Below are positions 27,021 through 34,837 of a DNA stretch of 64,000 bases, piece by piece (position 1 is the stretch's first letter; the number at the start of each line of letters is the position of its first letter). The notes beneath the pieces were generated by a model. That model made no database searches and was not told the origin of the DNA. It saw only the letters and a list, made by a program, of their open reading frames with translations. The position numbers were made by a program, and so were the translations under genes. The stretch is from Oscillatoriaceae cyanobacterium Prado104 (lineage in GTDB: Bacteria > Cyanobacteriota > Cyanobacteriia > Cyanobacteriales > Microcoleaceae). The stretch covers positions 1-64,000 of the forward strand of contig JALOON010000021.1 in assembly GCA_025454405.1 (NCBI GenBank), read 5' to 3'.

Positions 27021-27049
27021 TTGACAAGCGTGTAAACTTATTGTATTAT
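27021..27049 (+). promoter_or_regulatory. Near-consensus sigma-70 promoter
   Basis: TTGACA (27021-27026), 17-bp spacer, TATTAT (27044-27049). Predicted start near 27056 gives a leader of ~95 nt before the GTG of the methyltransferase gene. The rest of the 26650-27151 gap is AT-rich and shows nothing else. Confidence 0.75.
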
Positions 27050-27151
27050 ATGTGTATTATAAATCGATAGACAACCCCGTACAGCTAGGCTAACGCACGC
27101 TCAACCAACTATCGGCGGACTCAACCATTAATACTTTGAGGAGAATTCTTT

Positions 27152-27832
27152 GTGAAGGTAGATACAGTACGCGCTCGCTTTGAACAGACAGCCTTTGATT
27201 ATGACGGCTTAATTCCCCGCCTGATTCCCTACTACCGCGAGCAACAAGACTTAATAATACAGTTAATACCTTTTGCCAGCAACGATCGCCTCAAAGTTTT
27301 AGATTTGGGTGCAGGAACAGGAATACTGTCAGCCCTGGTGTTGCAAGCATTTCCCCAAGCAAATGTCACGGCTTTTGACATGGCCGAAAATATGCTAAAA
27401 ATTTGCCAAACAAATTTGTCCGCTTTCGGGCCGCGGCTGACATTGCAGCAGGGCAACTTTGCCGCCGACGATTTCGGCGGCGGTTACGATTTAGTAGTTT
27501 CGGGATTGGCAATCCACCACCTGGACGGCGCGGGAAAACAACAGCTATTTCACAAACTTTTTAATTCGATGAATTCCGGGGGAATCTTGCTAATTCGAGA
27601 TATTGTCACCGGCGCTACTCCCAAGTTGACAAAGCAATACGAACAGTTGTGGCGCGAATACATCAAAGGTTGCGGGGAAGACGATGCAGCGTACTTTCAA
27701 GCTTATCTGGAAGAAGATATTCCCTCCTCGGTTGAAGAGCAAATACAGTGGCTTGCCGCAGTGGGTTTTTCCGAAGTAGGATGTCATTGGCGCTATCTAA
27801 ATTTTGCTGTTTTTGGGGGAGTCAAACAATGA
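27152..27832 (+). CDS. Class I SAM-dependent methyltransferase
   Basis: 226 aa, GTG start behind GAGGAG at a good distance. The SAM-binding motif I is VLDLGAGTGILS (~50-61), followed by the acidic residue of motif II (VTAFDMAENML) and the motif IV area DLVVSGLAIHHLDG. A small-molecule methyltransferase of the UbiE/Methyltransf_25 type is likely; the substrate is unknown. It has its own strong promoter. Its TGA overlaps the ATG of an 18-codon frame (27829-27885), which has no recognisable content. Confidence 0.9.
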   Translation: MKVDTVRARFEQTAFDYDGLIPRLIPYYREQQDLIIQLIPFASNDRLKVLDLGAGTGILSALVLQAFPQANVTAFDMAENMLKICQTNLSAFGPRLTLQQGNFAADDFGGGYDLVVSGLAIHHLDGAGKQQLFHKLFNSMNSGGILLIRDIVTGATPKLTKQYEQLWREYIKGCGEDDAAYFQAYLEEDIPSSVEEQIQWLAAVGFSEVGCHWRYLNFAVFGGVKQ

Positions 27833-28153
27833 GTGCGATCGCCCAAAATTCTGTTACGGTAAATCTGCTAGTTCGCCAAAGCTATTAAATGCTTACAGAT
27901 ACGTTTTTGCTAAAAGTTGGCGAGAATTATTGGAACAGTTGACCGCAGATTTAGAAACAGGTGAATACAATACAAAGTACCGCAAATAGCCGCTTCCACC
28001 AAGTTTGTAGTCGCGCTCGATCGCCGTTCGATCGACACGCTACAAACTTGCATTTCTTACATATACAGGTAGTTATGTCAAGCTATTTTTGGCATAAATT
28101 TTAATCCAAAAAGTTTACACTCCTGCTCGGTTAAATCTGAAAAAAAAGCTTTT
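27833..28153. other. Intergenic gap with an 11-bp inverted repeat
   Basis: CAAGTTTGTAG (28000-28010) pairs with CTACAAACTTG (28040-28050) around a CGATCG-rich loop. It may end the methyltransferase transcript, although no T-tract follows. A frame covering 27890-27989 (NAYRYVFAKSWRELLEQL) looks protein-like but has no proper start; it may be a gene remnant. Confidence 0.45.
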
Positions 28154-28717
28154 ATGAGACACAAAAAGATAGACGATCGGCGTCTAATAAAAATCAGCAA
28201 ATATCTCAGCAAACACCTGAGACACGAACCCGATAGCATCGGCATTCAACTAGCTCCCGGCGGCTGGGTTCCGGTTAGCGAACTCCTCGATGCCTGCGCC
28301 AGAAATAACTTTGCCATTCAGTTTAGCGAACTCAAACAAGTAGTTGCCGAAAATGACAAACAGCGCTTTTCCTTCGACGAAACCGGTACTTTAATTCGCG
28401 CCAACCAAGGACACAGCATCGAAATTGACTTGCAGTTAGCACCTGTCATTCCGCCCGATATTTTATATCATGGAACAGGGAGGGGTGCAGTAGAGTCTAT
28501 TCTGAGAGAAGGGATTAAAAAAATGTCGCGACATCACGTTCATTTATCGATCGATATCGAGACAGCGCGCAAAGTAGGGGCAAGGCACGGCATCCCGGCC
28601 ATCTTTACTGTAGGCGCTGCCGCCATGCACCGCGAAGGTCATACATTTTATTGTTCGGATAATGGAGTTTGGCTTGTTGATTTCGTTCCCCCCAATTATC
28701 TAAAATTAAGTCATTAG
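28154..28717 (+). CDS. kptA: RNA 2'-phosphotransferase Tpt1/KptA
   Basis: 187 aa, typical length. The N-terminal winged-helix half has LSKHLRHEPDSIGIQL and GGWVPVSELLDA. The ADP-ribosyltransferase-like half has LYHGTGRGAVESILREGI, HHVHLSIDIETARKVGARHG and the C-terminal YCSDNGVWLVDFVPPNYL. The family moves an internal RNA 2'-phosphate to NAD+, giving ADP-ribose 1'',2''-cyclic phosphate. In fungi this completes tRNA splicing; the bacterial role is unsettled. No RtcB or RNA ligase neighbour is seen. The last codons and the stop (AGT-CAT-TAG) are formed by the start of the downstream heptamer repeat. Confidence 0.95.
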   Translation: MRHKKIDDRRLIKISKYLSKHLRHEPDSIGIQLAPGGWVPVSELLDACARNNFAIQFSELKQVVAENDKQRFSFDETGTLIRANQGHSIEIDLQLAPVIPPDILYHGTGRGAVESILREGIKKMSRHHVHLSIDIETARKVGARHGIPAIFTVGAAAMHREGHTFYCSDNGVWLVDFVPPNYLKLSH

Positions 28718-28801
28718 TCATCAGTCATCAGTCATCAGTCATCAGTCATTAGTCATCAGTCATCAGTCATCAGTCATTAGTCATTAGTCATTAGTCATTA
28801 G
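28711..28801. repeat. AGTCATY heptamer tandem repeat
   Basis: About 13 tandem copies of AGTCATC/AGTCATT beginning inside the kptA stop region. Confidence 0.9.
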
Positions 28802-28960
28802 TGAATATTTTTTTGGTAAAATCTATAGCGTATACTTGTAGAGGAAAAGCATTCGGGCGACAATTTATCAAATAAGTTTCAGGTTTTATATCCGAATGCT
28901 TCGCCCCAGCCCTCACGCAACCGATCGAACCAAACTTAATATAAATAATTACACATTCCT

Positions 28961-29110
28961 AATCCCCAATCCCCAATTTCCAATCCCCAATTCCCAATCC
29001 CCAATCCCCAATTCCCAATTCCCCATCCCCGATCCCCAATTCCCAATTCCCAATTCCCCATTTCCAATTCCCAATTCCCCATTTCCAATTCCCAATTCCC
29101 AATTCCCCAT
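28961..29110. repeat. CCCAATT/CCCCAAT tandem repeat
   Basis: About 20 degenerate copies of 7-8 bp units (AATTCCC, AATCCCC, ATTTCC) ending ~12 bp before the AAA ATPase start. The frames that stay open through it on both strands translate to simple repeats (PIPNS, GIGNWE) and are not genes. Confidence 0.9.
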
Positions 29111-29122
29111 TCTAAAATCCTT

Positions 29123-30316
29123 ATGAACGATCGCGACAATAACTACAATCAAAACAACTCTCAAAACCGAGGATTGCTAGGATCTGGCTGGAGGCCCCTG
29201 TACAGGAAATTTGACTGGGATTACGTAATGCATTTAGTCTCCAGCGATCCCTTAGAACTCGCTCAAAAAACCTTAGATGCAGCCAGCGATATTGCCGACG
29301 CAATGGGACGCCACCAATATGCTTGGTGGGCAAATATCTTAAATGTCTTTTCGGAAAATACGCGCTACGAAATGGACGAGTTTTGGGATTACATTACCCC
29401 GCAGCCGATTTACCCAGATTACCGCTACAGAGATGTTTTAACTACCGAAACTCCCGTCATTCAATTAGTCAGCCGTTCTAGCATTCCGATCGACTACGTT
29501 CTCAACAAACTTCAAGAGATTGTGGTTTTTAAAGTTCTGGATTTGTTGGAAAAACCGGATACAATTACCCAGTTTTTTATGGAAAGGCATTTTTATTATC
29601 CGCCCGATCGATTTATCGGTTGGGAACGTTTGGAAGTGCTGGGTACTGTGTATGCTTATTGGGCAAAACACAACTGTTGGCTGCAAATCGACAGCTACGA
29701 CAGGGGGAGGCGGCGCTACACTCTGATTTGCCAAAATATTGCACCGATGGTTAGCAAAGCTACATACAATTTAGCGGTGATTCTCAGCGGATACAAAAGC
29801 CGCGTGGGACAGGTACACAGCCAGTATCCAATTCGCACCTTTACTCCCGAGGTGCAAAATTTTACAGATACAATTCAGCAGGCAATTCTCGATCGCCATC
29901 AAGTAGCTGTTTTAGTCAGCGGCGAACCGGGTACCGGCAAAACTGCATGGACGCAAGCGGTAGCAAAAGAAATTTTAGTACCTTTGGGTTACGTAATTTT
30001 TATTTTAGACCACGATGCCGTTGAAAACTTCGTGCCTCCGAGTTACCTGGAAAGGATTTGCATCATTATCAACGAAGCTGACAACTTAGCTCAAGATCGA
30101 TCGACCGCCGCCGCCCAGCGCAGCAACAAAACAGAACACATTCTGAGTTTGCTAGACGGGACTTTGTATCAAAGCGTAATTGGTGAAGAAGGCATTCAAT
30201 TTCAGCAAAAACTCGCAGTTTTAATGACTTGCAACACCACCGAAAGACTCGATCCGGCAATGTTACGCAAAGGGAGAGTTGATTTTACCTGTGAATTTAC
30301 GCACAAGTTTGTGTGA
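29123..30316 (+). CDS. AAA-type ATPase with novel N-terminal domain
   Basis: 397 aa. The N-terminal ~240 residues match no domain I know; they are rich in Trp and Tyr ([29 protein letters not shown]). The C-terminal AAA module has Walker A GEPGTGKT (267-274), a Walker B-like IIINEAD (314-320), sensor-1 Asn371 and an arginine-finger-like RKGRVD (382-387). The Walker B Asp is replaced by Asn317, while Glu318 is present, so hydrolysis may be altered. Only a minimal lid follows ([10 protein letters not shown]). The ATG follows an STRR by ~12 bp and no Shine-Dalgarno is clear. The role is unknown. Confidence 0.85.
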   Translation: MNDRDNNYNQNNSQNRGLLGSGWRPLYRKFDWDYVMHLVSSDPLELAQKTLDAASDIADAMGRHQYAWWANILNVFSENTRYEMDEFWDYITPQPIYPDYRYRDVLTTETPVIQLVSRSSIPIDYVLNKLQEIVVFKVLDLLEKPDTITQFFMERHFYYPPDRFIGWERLEVLGTVYAYWAKHNCWLQIDSYDRGRRRYTLICQNIAPMVSKATYNLAVILSGYKSRVGQVHSQYPIRTFTPEVQNFTDTIQQAILDRHQVAVLVSGEPGTGKTAWTQAVAKEILVPLGYVIFILDHDAVENFVPPSYLERICIIINEADNLAQDRSTAAAQRSNKTEHILSLLDGTLYQSVIGEEGIQFQQKLAVLMTCNTTERLDPAMLRKGRVDFTCEFTHKFV

Positions 30317-31040
30317 CCTATATACCAGAATCAAAATTAATTTATGCGATCGTACTGAGAAATTTTGCTCGTTTTGCCAACACTAACGGGCGAATTTCTC
30401 GATTTTTACGATTTAAGGAAAAATTTAACTTGCACCGGTAGACAAATCCCTTAAAAAATGATATAAATCAGGTGTGAGACCCTTCGAGGGTTAAAACAAA
30501 TCTCATCCTAAATCCAATTTAAAAGCCCTTTTGATAAAGCTCGAAGCCTAAAATCGCTGGTGACTTCTCAGTCGAATGTTTTGTCTCAGTTCGGCTGGCC
30601 GGTATAACTACAAGAACTTGAGCCACCTCCTGTTCTCGCCAGCAAACGCTCTCAGTTAAGAATAAAAAGGGTTGGGAAACCGGAATAGAGAGATCGACCG
30701 AGCAAATTCAGATCGGGCAGGAATGTCAGGACAGGAATTTTGCTATTTCCACAAAAAAAGGGTGTTCATCTGCCAGTAATGCCGGGTCAGTATCGATCGC
30801 GATCGATCTGACCGCACTAAATTTAGAAAAGCCAACTAATGCAGGGATTTAAAAGTACAAACTAGGGGTAACTCGTGTCCGAACTCCCTGCGGGAGTTAA
30901 CGGCAATAAACACTCTCATTCAAGCAGGAATCTGACATTAACCTAGCTTGTCCGGGTTTGTAGGGGTTGTCACCGAAAAGACACTTTTAACCTCAAATGG
31001 CATTTCTTACACCTGACAGATATGGAGGGGATTCCAAACA
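30317..31040. other. Long leader region before the PAS histidine kinase
   Basis: 724 bp without a gene. Hairpins are visible at about 30796-30823 (GGTCAGTATCGATCG with its complement CGATCGATCTGACC) and 30882-30898 (AACTCCCTGCGGGAGTT). A Shine-Dalgarno, GGAGGGG (31024-31030), precedes the GTG at 31041. No riboswitch class is recognised. Confidence 0.5.
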
Positions 31041-33230
31041 GTGCAAACTAAGCCAGTTAAGCAGGAAAGTCAGATACTGGGAACGTATGCTGGCGGAAAA
31101 ACCCTGATTCCCAACCAGCTCGCAGACGCAGCAGCCGTACCCGACAATGAAGATAGATTGCGGCGGTACGTGGAACATTCGCCCGATGCCGTGGCGATTA
31201 TAGACTGCGAAATGCGTTACGTGACTGTTTCTCGTCGCTGGGAAACAGATTGTGGCTTGGATGCAGGCGAGGCAATCGGTCGATTTCACTGGGAAGTGTT
31301 TCACAACGTGCCGCAATATTGGTTGCAAAATGCACGGGCTTGTTTGGCTGGAATTTTAGAATACAGCGAATTTGTAGAAATGCGTCCGATCGAACCTGTT
31401 GCAGAAAATGCGCGTTCCGGGCGCTGGGAATGGGTAAAATGGGTAATTCAGCCTTGGAAAAATAGTTCAGGGGCGATCGGCGGTTCGATCGTATTTACAG
31501 AGAAAGTAGCCAGCGAAATTGCTTCAGAAAATTGCAGCAAACAGCCGTCTGAGGTGAAAAGCCAACAGTTAGAAATAGCGGATTTGCTAACTAAAATTGC
31601 TCTCGATCGCGCTCCAGATACAGTTTTTTGCATCTCTTCAGACGGTCGCATTGACTACGCCAATGAAGCCGCTGTTCGAGTCCTCGGCTACTCGCAATCC
31701 GAACTGCTAGAACTAACAGTTAGCGACATCGATCCGCATTTGCTTGCTGCAGATTGGTCGGCGCACTGGGAGGAACTCAAACTGGCAGGCAACCTGACTT
31801 TTGAATCGAGTTACAAAACCAAAGAAGGCGCGACTTTACCCGTCGAAGTTAAAGTAAGTTATTTAGAATGGGGCGACCGCCAATACTGCTGCACGATTGC
31901 CCGAGATATCTGCGATCGCAAAGCAGCAGAATCAGCACTTTTAGAAGCTAAAGAACAACTGCAAGCTGTTTTAGATGCCGTCCCCGGATTCGTTTCTTGG
32001 GTCAGTTCCGATTTGCGCTACTTGGGAGTTAACAAACATTTAGCTGCTGCTTACAAATTGGAAGCAGAAACATTTATCGGTCAGAAAGTTGGTTTTTTAG
32101 ATAACAGTCCTCTGTTTAACGATCTAGTTTACGAATTCTTTGCCAGCAATGCAAAAACTGTTTCTAAAGAAATAACAGTCTCCATTAAAGACGCAACTAA
32201 AACTTATTTGATTGTCGCGCAGAAGTACCAAAAAGGTAGCACGGCGGTGTTTGTCGGCTTGGACGTTACAGAACGGAAACAAACTCTTTTAGCTTTGCAA
32301 GAATCCGAAGAACGCCTGCGGCAGCAGGCTGCAAAATTAGAGCAAACTTTGTTGGTTTTGCGACGGACTCAAACTCAATTAATTCAAACAGAAAAAATGT
32401 CTTTTCTGGGGCAGTTGATGGCAGGAATAGCTCACGAGATTAACAATCCAGTAAGTTTCATTTCCGGCAATATCAGCCACGCCAGCGGCTACATCAACGA
32501 CACGATCGAATTATTAGGGCTTTATCAAAAGCATTACCCAGATCCAGCGGAAGAAATTCAAGCTCGGTTAGAACAATTGGATGTAGAATTTATCAAAAAA
32601 GATGCGAGCGAACTGCTGCGATCGATGAAAGTAGGTTCGGAAAGAATTCGAGATGTCGTGCGATCGCTCCGCTTGTTCTCGCGTCCCGACGAAGCTGAAA
32701 TGAAGCCCGCAGATATCCATGAAGGCTTGGACAGCACTTTGCTAATCCTGCAAAATCGCCTGCAGGCTAAAGGCGGGCGTCCGGGGATTAATTTAATCAA
32801 AGAATACGGTAATTTACCCAAGGTAGAGTGTTATGCCGGACAGTTAAATCAAGTGTTCATGCACTTGCTAACCAACGCGATCGACGCTTTAGAAGAAGGG
32901 GGTAAAAACTCTGAAAAATACGATAAGATAGGTCAAGAGCGATCGAAAATTCACGCACCGCACCCTCAAATCCGAATTCGGACTGAAGTAGTAGCTGAAA
33001 CCGAAGTAGCAATCTCGATTAGCGACAACGGTCCCGGCATGACAGAAGAAGTTCTAGCCTGTATTTTTGACCCTTTATTTACTACAAAATCTCCGGGTAC
33101 GAGTACGGGTTTGGGGCTGGCAATTTCTCACCATTTAATAGTAGAGAAACATGGAGGTCAACTGTATTGTTTTTCTCAACCAGAAAAAGGAACAGAATTG
33201 ATAATTCAAATTGCGATCGATCGATGTTAG
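31041..33230 (+). CDS. Multi-PAS histidine kinase
   Basis: 729 aa, GTG start. Three PAS-like domains at ~38-155 (VEHSPDAVAIIDCEMRYV), ~188-295 (DTVFCISSDGRIDYANEAA, with a PAC end ARDICDRKA) and ~303-412. A coiled coil (~412-452) leads into HisKA with His465 (GIAHEINNP). The HATPase has HLLTNAIDAL, DNGPGM and TGLGLAIS. No membrane segment, so a cytosolic sensor; no receiver in the protein or next to it, so the response regulator is elsewhere. The ligand is unknown. The TAG is followed at once by TTGACAG repeats. Confidence 0.93.
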   Translation: MQTKPVKQESQILGTYAGGKTLIPNQLADAAAVPDNEDRLRRYVEHSPDAVAIIDCEMRYVTVSRRWETDCGLDAGEAIGRFHWEVFHNVPQYWLQNARACLAGILEYSEFVEMRPIEPVAENARSGRWEWVKWVIQPWKNSSGAIGGSIVFTEKVASEIASENCSKQPSEVKSQQLEIADLLTKIALDRAPDTVFCISSDGRIDYANEAAVRVLGYSQSELLELTVSDIDPHLLAADWSAHWEELKLAGNLTFESSYKTKEGATLPVEVKVSYLEWGDRQYCCTIARDICDRKAAESALLEAKEQLQAVLDAVPGFVSWVSSDLRYLGVNKHLAAAYKLEAETFIGQKVGFLDNSPLFNDLVYEFFASNAKTVSKEITVSIKDATKTYLIVAQKYQKGSTAVFVGLDVTERKQTLLALQESEERLRQQAAKLEQTLLVLRRTQTQLIQTEKMSFLGQLMAGIAHEINNPVSFISGNISHASGYINDTIELLGLYQKHYPDPAEEIQARLEQLDVEFIKKDASELLRSMKVGSERIRDVVRSLRLFSRPDEAEMKPADIHEGLDSTLLILQNRLQAKGGRPGINLIKEYGNLPKVECYAGQLNQVFMHLLTNAIDALEEGGKNSEKYDKIGQERSKIHAPHPQIRIRTEVVAETEVAISISDNGPGMTEEVLACIFDPLFTTKSPGTSTGLGLAISHHLIVEKHGGQLYCFSQPEKGTELIIQIAIDRC

Positions 33231-33345
33231 TTGACAGTTGATAGTTGACAGTTGACAGTTAAGAAAAGTTTTGAGTTTTGAGTTTTGAGTTTTGAATTAA
33301 GAAATGTCTTTAACTCAAAACTTAAAATTTAAAACTCAAAACTCC
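33231..33345. repeat. TTGACAG and TTTTGAG tandem repeats with inverted partner
   Basis: TTGACAGTTGATAG-type heptamers (33231-33260), then TTTTGAG repeats (about 33268-33295). An inverted set, ACTCAAAACT, follows at about 33312-33345. The two TTTTGAG arms can form a long hairpin between the kinase and the next gene. Confidence 0.8.
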
Positions 33346-33378
33346 CGATAGATTACCAATTCCCAATTCCCAAATTCT

Positions 33379-33672
33379 ATGATAATCGAGTGGCTGAAAT
33401 TTAAAGTACCTGCCGAAAAATCGGACGCATTTATCAAGCGAGACGAGGAAGTTTGGACGGCTGGACTCAAAAGTTTTCCCGGTTTTTTAGGCAAAGAAAC
33501 TTGGATAAATACAGAGCAAGAAGAAGTTGTAATGTTAATTCGCTGGCGATCGAGAGAGGAATGGAAGTCAGTTCCGCAAAGCATTATAGACGAATTAGAT
33601 AGCAAAATGGGCGAGTTGCAAATGCCGATCGCGGAAAGCAAAGAATATCAAGTGCGCAAGTTTTTGCATTAG
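33379..33672 (+). CDS. TIGR03792 family protein
   Basis: 97 aa. MIIEWLKFKVPAEKSDAFIK, then DEEVWTAGLKSFPGFLGKETWIN and VMLIRWRSREEWKSVPQ match the cyanobacterial TIGR03792 family, which has the dimeric alpha/beta fold of antibiotic-biosynthesis monooxygenase-like proteins. No cofactor motif is visible and the function is unassigned. The TAG stop is the first part of an AGTCATT repeat. It is convergent with the 78-aa gene at 33722-33958. Confidence 0.88.
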   Translation: MIIEWLKFKVPAEKSDAFIKRDEEVWTAGLKSFPGFLGKETWINTEQEEVVMLIRWRSREEWKSVPQSIIDELDSKMGELQMPIAESKEYQVRKFLH

Positions 33673-33726
33673 TCAGTCATTAGTCATTAGTCATTAGTCA
33701 TTAGTCATTAGTCATTAGTCATTAGA
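33672..33726. repeat. AGTCATT heptamer repeat between convergent genes
   Basis: About eight copies of AGTCATT. The left end supplies the stop of the plus-strand gene and the right end the TAA stop of the minus-strand gene. Confidence 0.9.
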
Positions 33727-33958
33727 TATCTCTCATCTGCTGCCAATCAATTGCTGCAACCCAGAGACTTTCCTCTTCGGAAAATTGCACCACCCCATAA
33801 ACTTCTAATTCTTCGCTATAAATAACAAGCACTTGACCTTGTTGCAACTTAATATTTTGGAGTCTCAAATCTTCGATCGTTCCCACACAATTTAGACGGA
33901 GGCGACCTCGTTCATCCGCATTGTGGAAGTCGGCAAAAATTCTCGGGTGACTCATCAT
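33722..33958 (-). CDS. Hypothetical protein, last gene of a DUF2442 operon
   Basis: 78 aa, not recognised as a named family. Beta-rich and soluble: RLRLNCVGTIEDLRLQNIKL, then VLVIYSEELEVYGVVQFSEEE. It follows the DUF2442 gene at 33977-34273 by 18 bp on the same strand, so it is likely cotranscribed with it. Confidence 0.7.
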   Translation of the reverse strand: MMSHPRIFADFHNADERGRLRLNCVGTIEDLRLQNIKLQQGQVLVIYSEELEVYGVVQFSEEESLWVAAIDWQQMRDI

Positions 33959-33976
33959 TTTACTCCGATCTTTGCG

Positions 33977-34273
33977 TTAGCCAGTGCGCGTAGATAACCA
34001 ACGTTCCAACGACTTCTGACTTTCACCACTGCGCCTACCTGCTAACAAACCTTCAATTCCAATATGTTCGTCTATATCTGCCCATTCGATCGCGCAGCCA
34101 TCACCCAGCAATTGCCAATTTTGTCGTTCGCGGGCCGAGGCGTGCATCAAACGGGGATACCAAACCAGAGGGACGCTGATGCTGCGACCGTCAGCCAAAT
34201 CTACAATCAGCTTCTCATCAGTGACACTAACTTGGCTAGCGATCGGTTCCGTAATAAATAATGGGTTTGACAT
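33977..34273 (-). CDS. DUF2442 protein (DGRxISVPLVWYPRL type)
   Basis: 98 aa from ATG 34273 (MSNPLFITE). A start at 34393 would overlap the upstream gene by over 100 bp and adds nonconserved sequence, so I reject it. The core LADGRSISVPLVWYPRLMHAS, then WQLLGDGCAIEWADIDEHIGIEGLL, is the second common form of DUF2442. Such proteins often lie beside DUF4160 or other toxin-antitoxin-like genes. Here it is 7 bp downstream of another DUF2442 gene, which suggests that the two act together. Confidence 0.85.
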   Translation of the reverse strand: MSNPLFITEPIASQVSVTDEKLIVDLADGRSISVPLVWYPRLMHASARERQNWQLLGDGCAIEWADIDEHIGIEGLLAGRRSGESQKSLERWLSTRTG

Positions 34274-34280
34274 TGCCAGA

Positions 34281-34556
34281 CTATAGAGTTGGGCAAGGAG
34301 CAATCGATTCTGCTGTTGTGTCTTCGAGCTGACTGGTAAGATAGAGAGTATCCCGACTAAAATCTTGCTCGTGAGGCCATTGAATGCTACCAAAACAGAG
34401 TTTGACTTGTTGAAAATACTCGATGCTTTGAAGTTCGGTAAATATTCCTTTTTCGAGATAAGGCGTCACATCAAAACGCCGAATTTCGCCATTATTAAAA
34501 GTGAGGCGAAGTTGATAGTTTGGTAAAGGTTCAACTTTGATGACTTTGGGAGACAT
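34281..34556 (-). CDS. DUF2442 protein (FDVxPYLEKGIF type)
   Basis: 91 aa. NYQLRLTFNNGEIRRFDVTPYLEKGIFTEL and FGSIQWPHEQDFSRDTLYL are the classic DUF2442 blocks. First gene of a three-gene minus-strand operon (34556 to 33722). The C-terminus (TTAESIAPCPTL) extends a little past the family. Confidence 0.88.
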   Translation of the reverse strand: MSPKVIKVEPLPNYQLRLTFNNGEIRRFDVTPYLEKGIFTELQSIEYFQQVKLCFGSIQWPHEQDFSRDTLYLTSQLEDTTAESIAPCPTL

Positions 34557-34720
34557 ACAATTACTCCGGCTTATTGGAGGGGATTAATATGGAAATTACG
34601 GGCATGACGAGAGTTTTTGGGCAAGGATGATGATTTCTATTGTAGCCGATCGCTCTTGTTTGCAAAGAATAAAAAAGCCGATCGCACCCCCAAAAAAACC
34701 TCGATCGCCCTTAATTCCCC

Positions 34721-34796
34721 TCTTCCTTCTTCCCTCTTCCTTCTTCCTTCTTCCTTCTTCCCTCTTCCTTCTTCTTCCTTCTTCCTTCTTCCTTCA
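34721..34796. repeat. CTTCTTCC polypyrimidine tandem repeat
   Basis: TCTTCCTTCTTCC repeats about 40 bp upstream of the M48-like gene. Confidence 0.85.
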
Positions 34797-34837
34797 AGTG
34801 AGGCTATCTTAGAAAAGACGCTAGCGCAAGCACTGTC

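Noticed and set aside
27804-27989. 61-codon frame after the methyltransferase
   Set aside because: Start lies inside the methyltransferase gene; the protein-like C-terminal part may be a remnant but cannot be supported as a gene.
28000-28050. 11-bp inverted repeat considered as a terminator
   Set aside because: No T-tract follows on either strand and the loop is long.
28711-28801. AGTCATY array considered as a CRISPR
   Set aside because: Units are contiguous 7-mers with no spacers; it is an STRR.
28896-29164. Frames encoding PIPNS and GIGNWE repeats
   Set aside because: Translations of the CCCAATT tandem repeat on both strands.
30317-31040. Long leader considered as a riboswitch
   Set aside because: Hairpins are present but no conserved riboswitch core is recognised.
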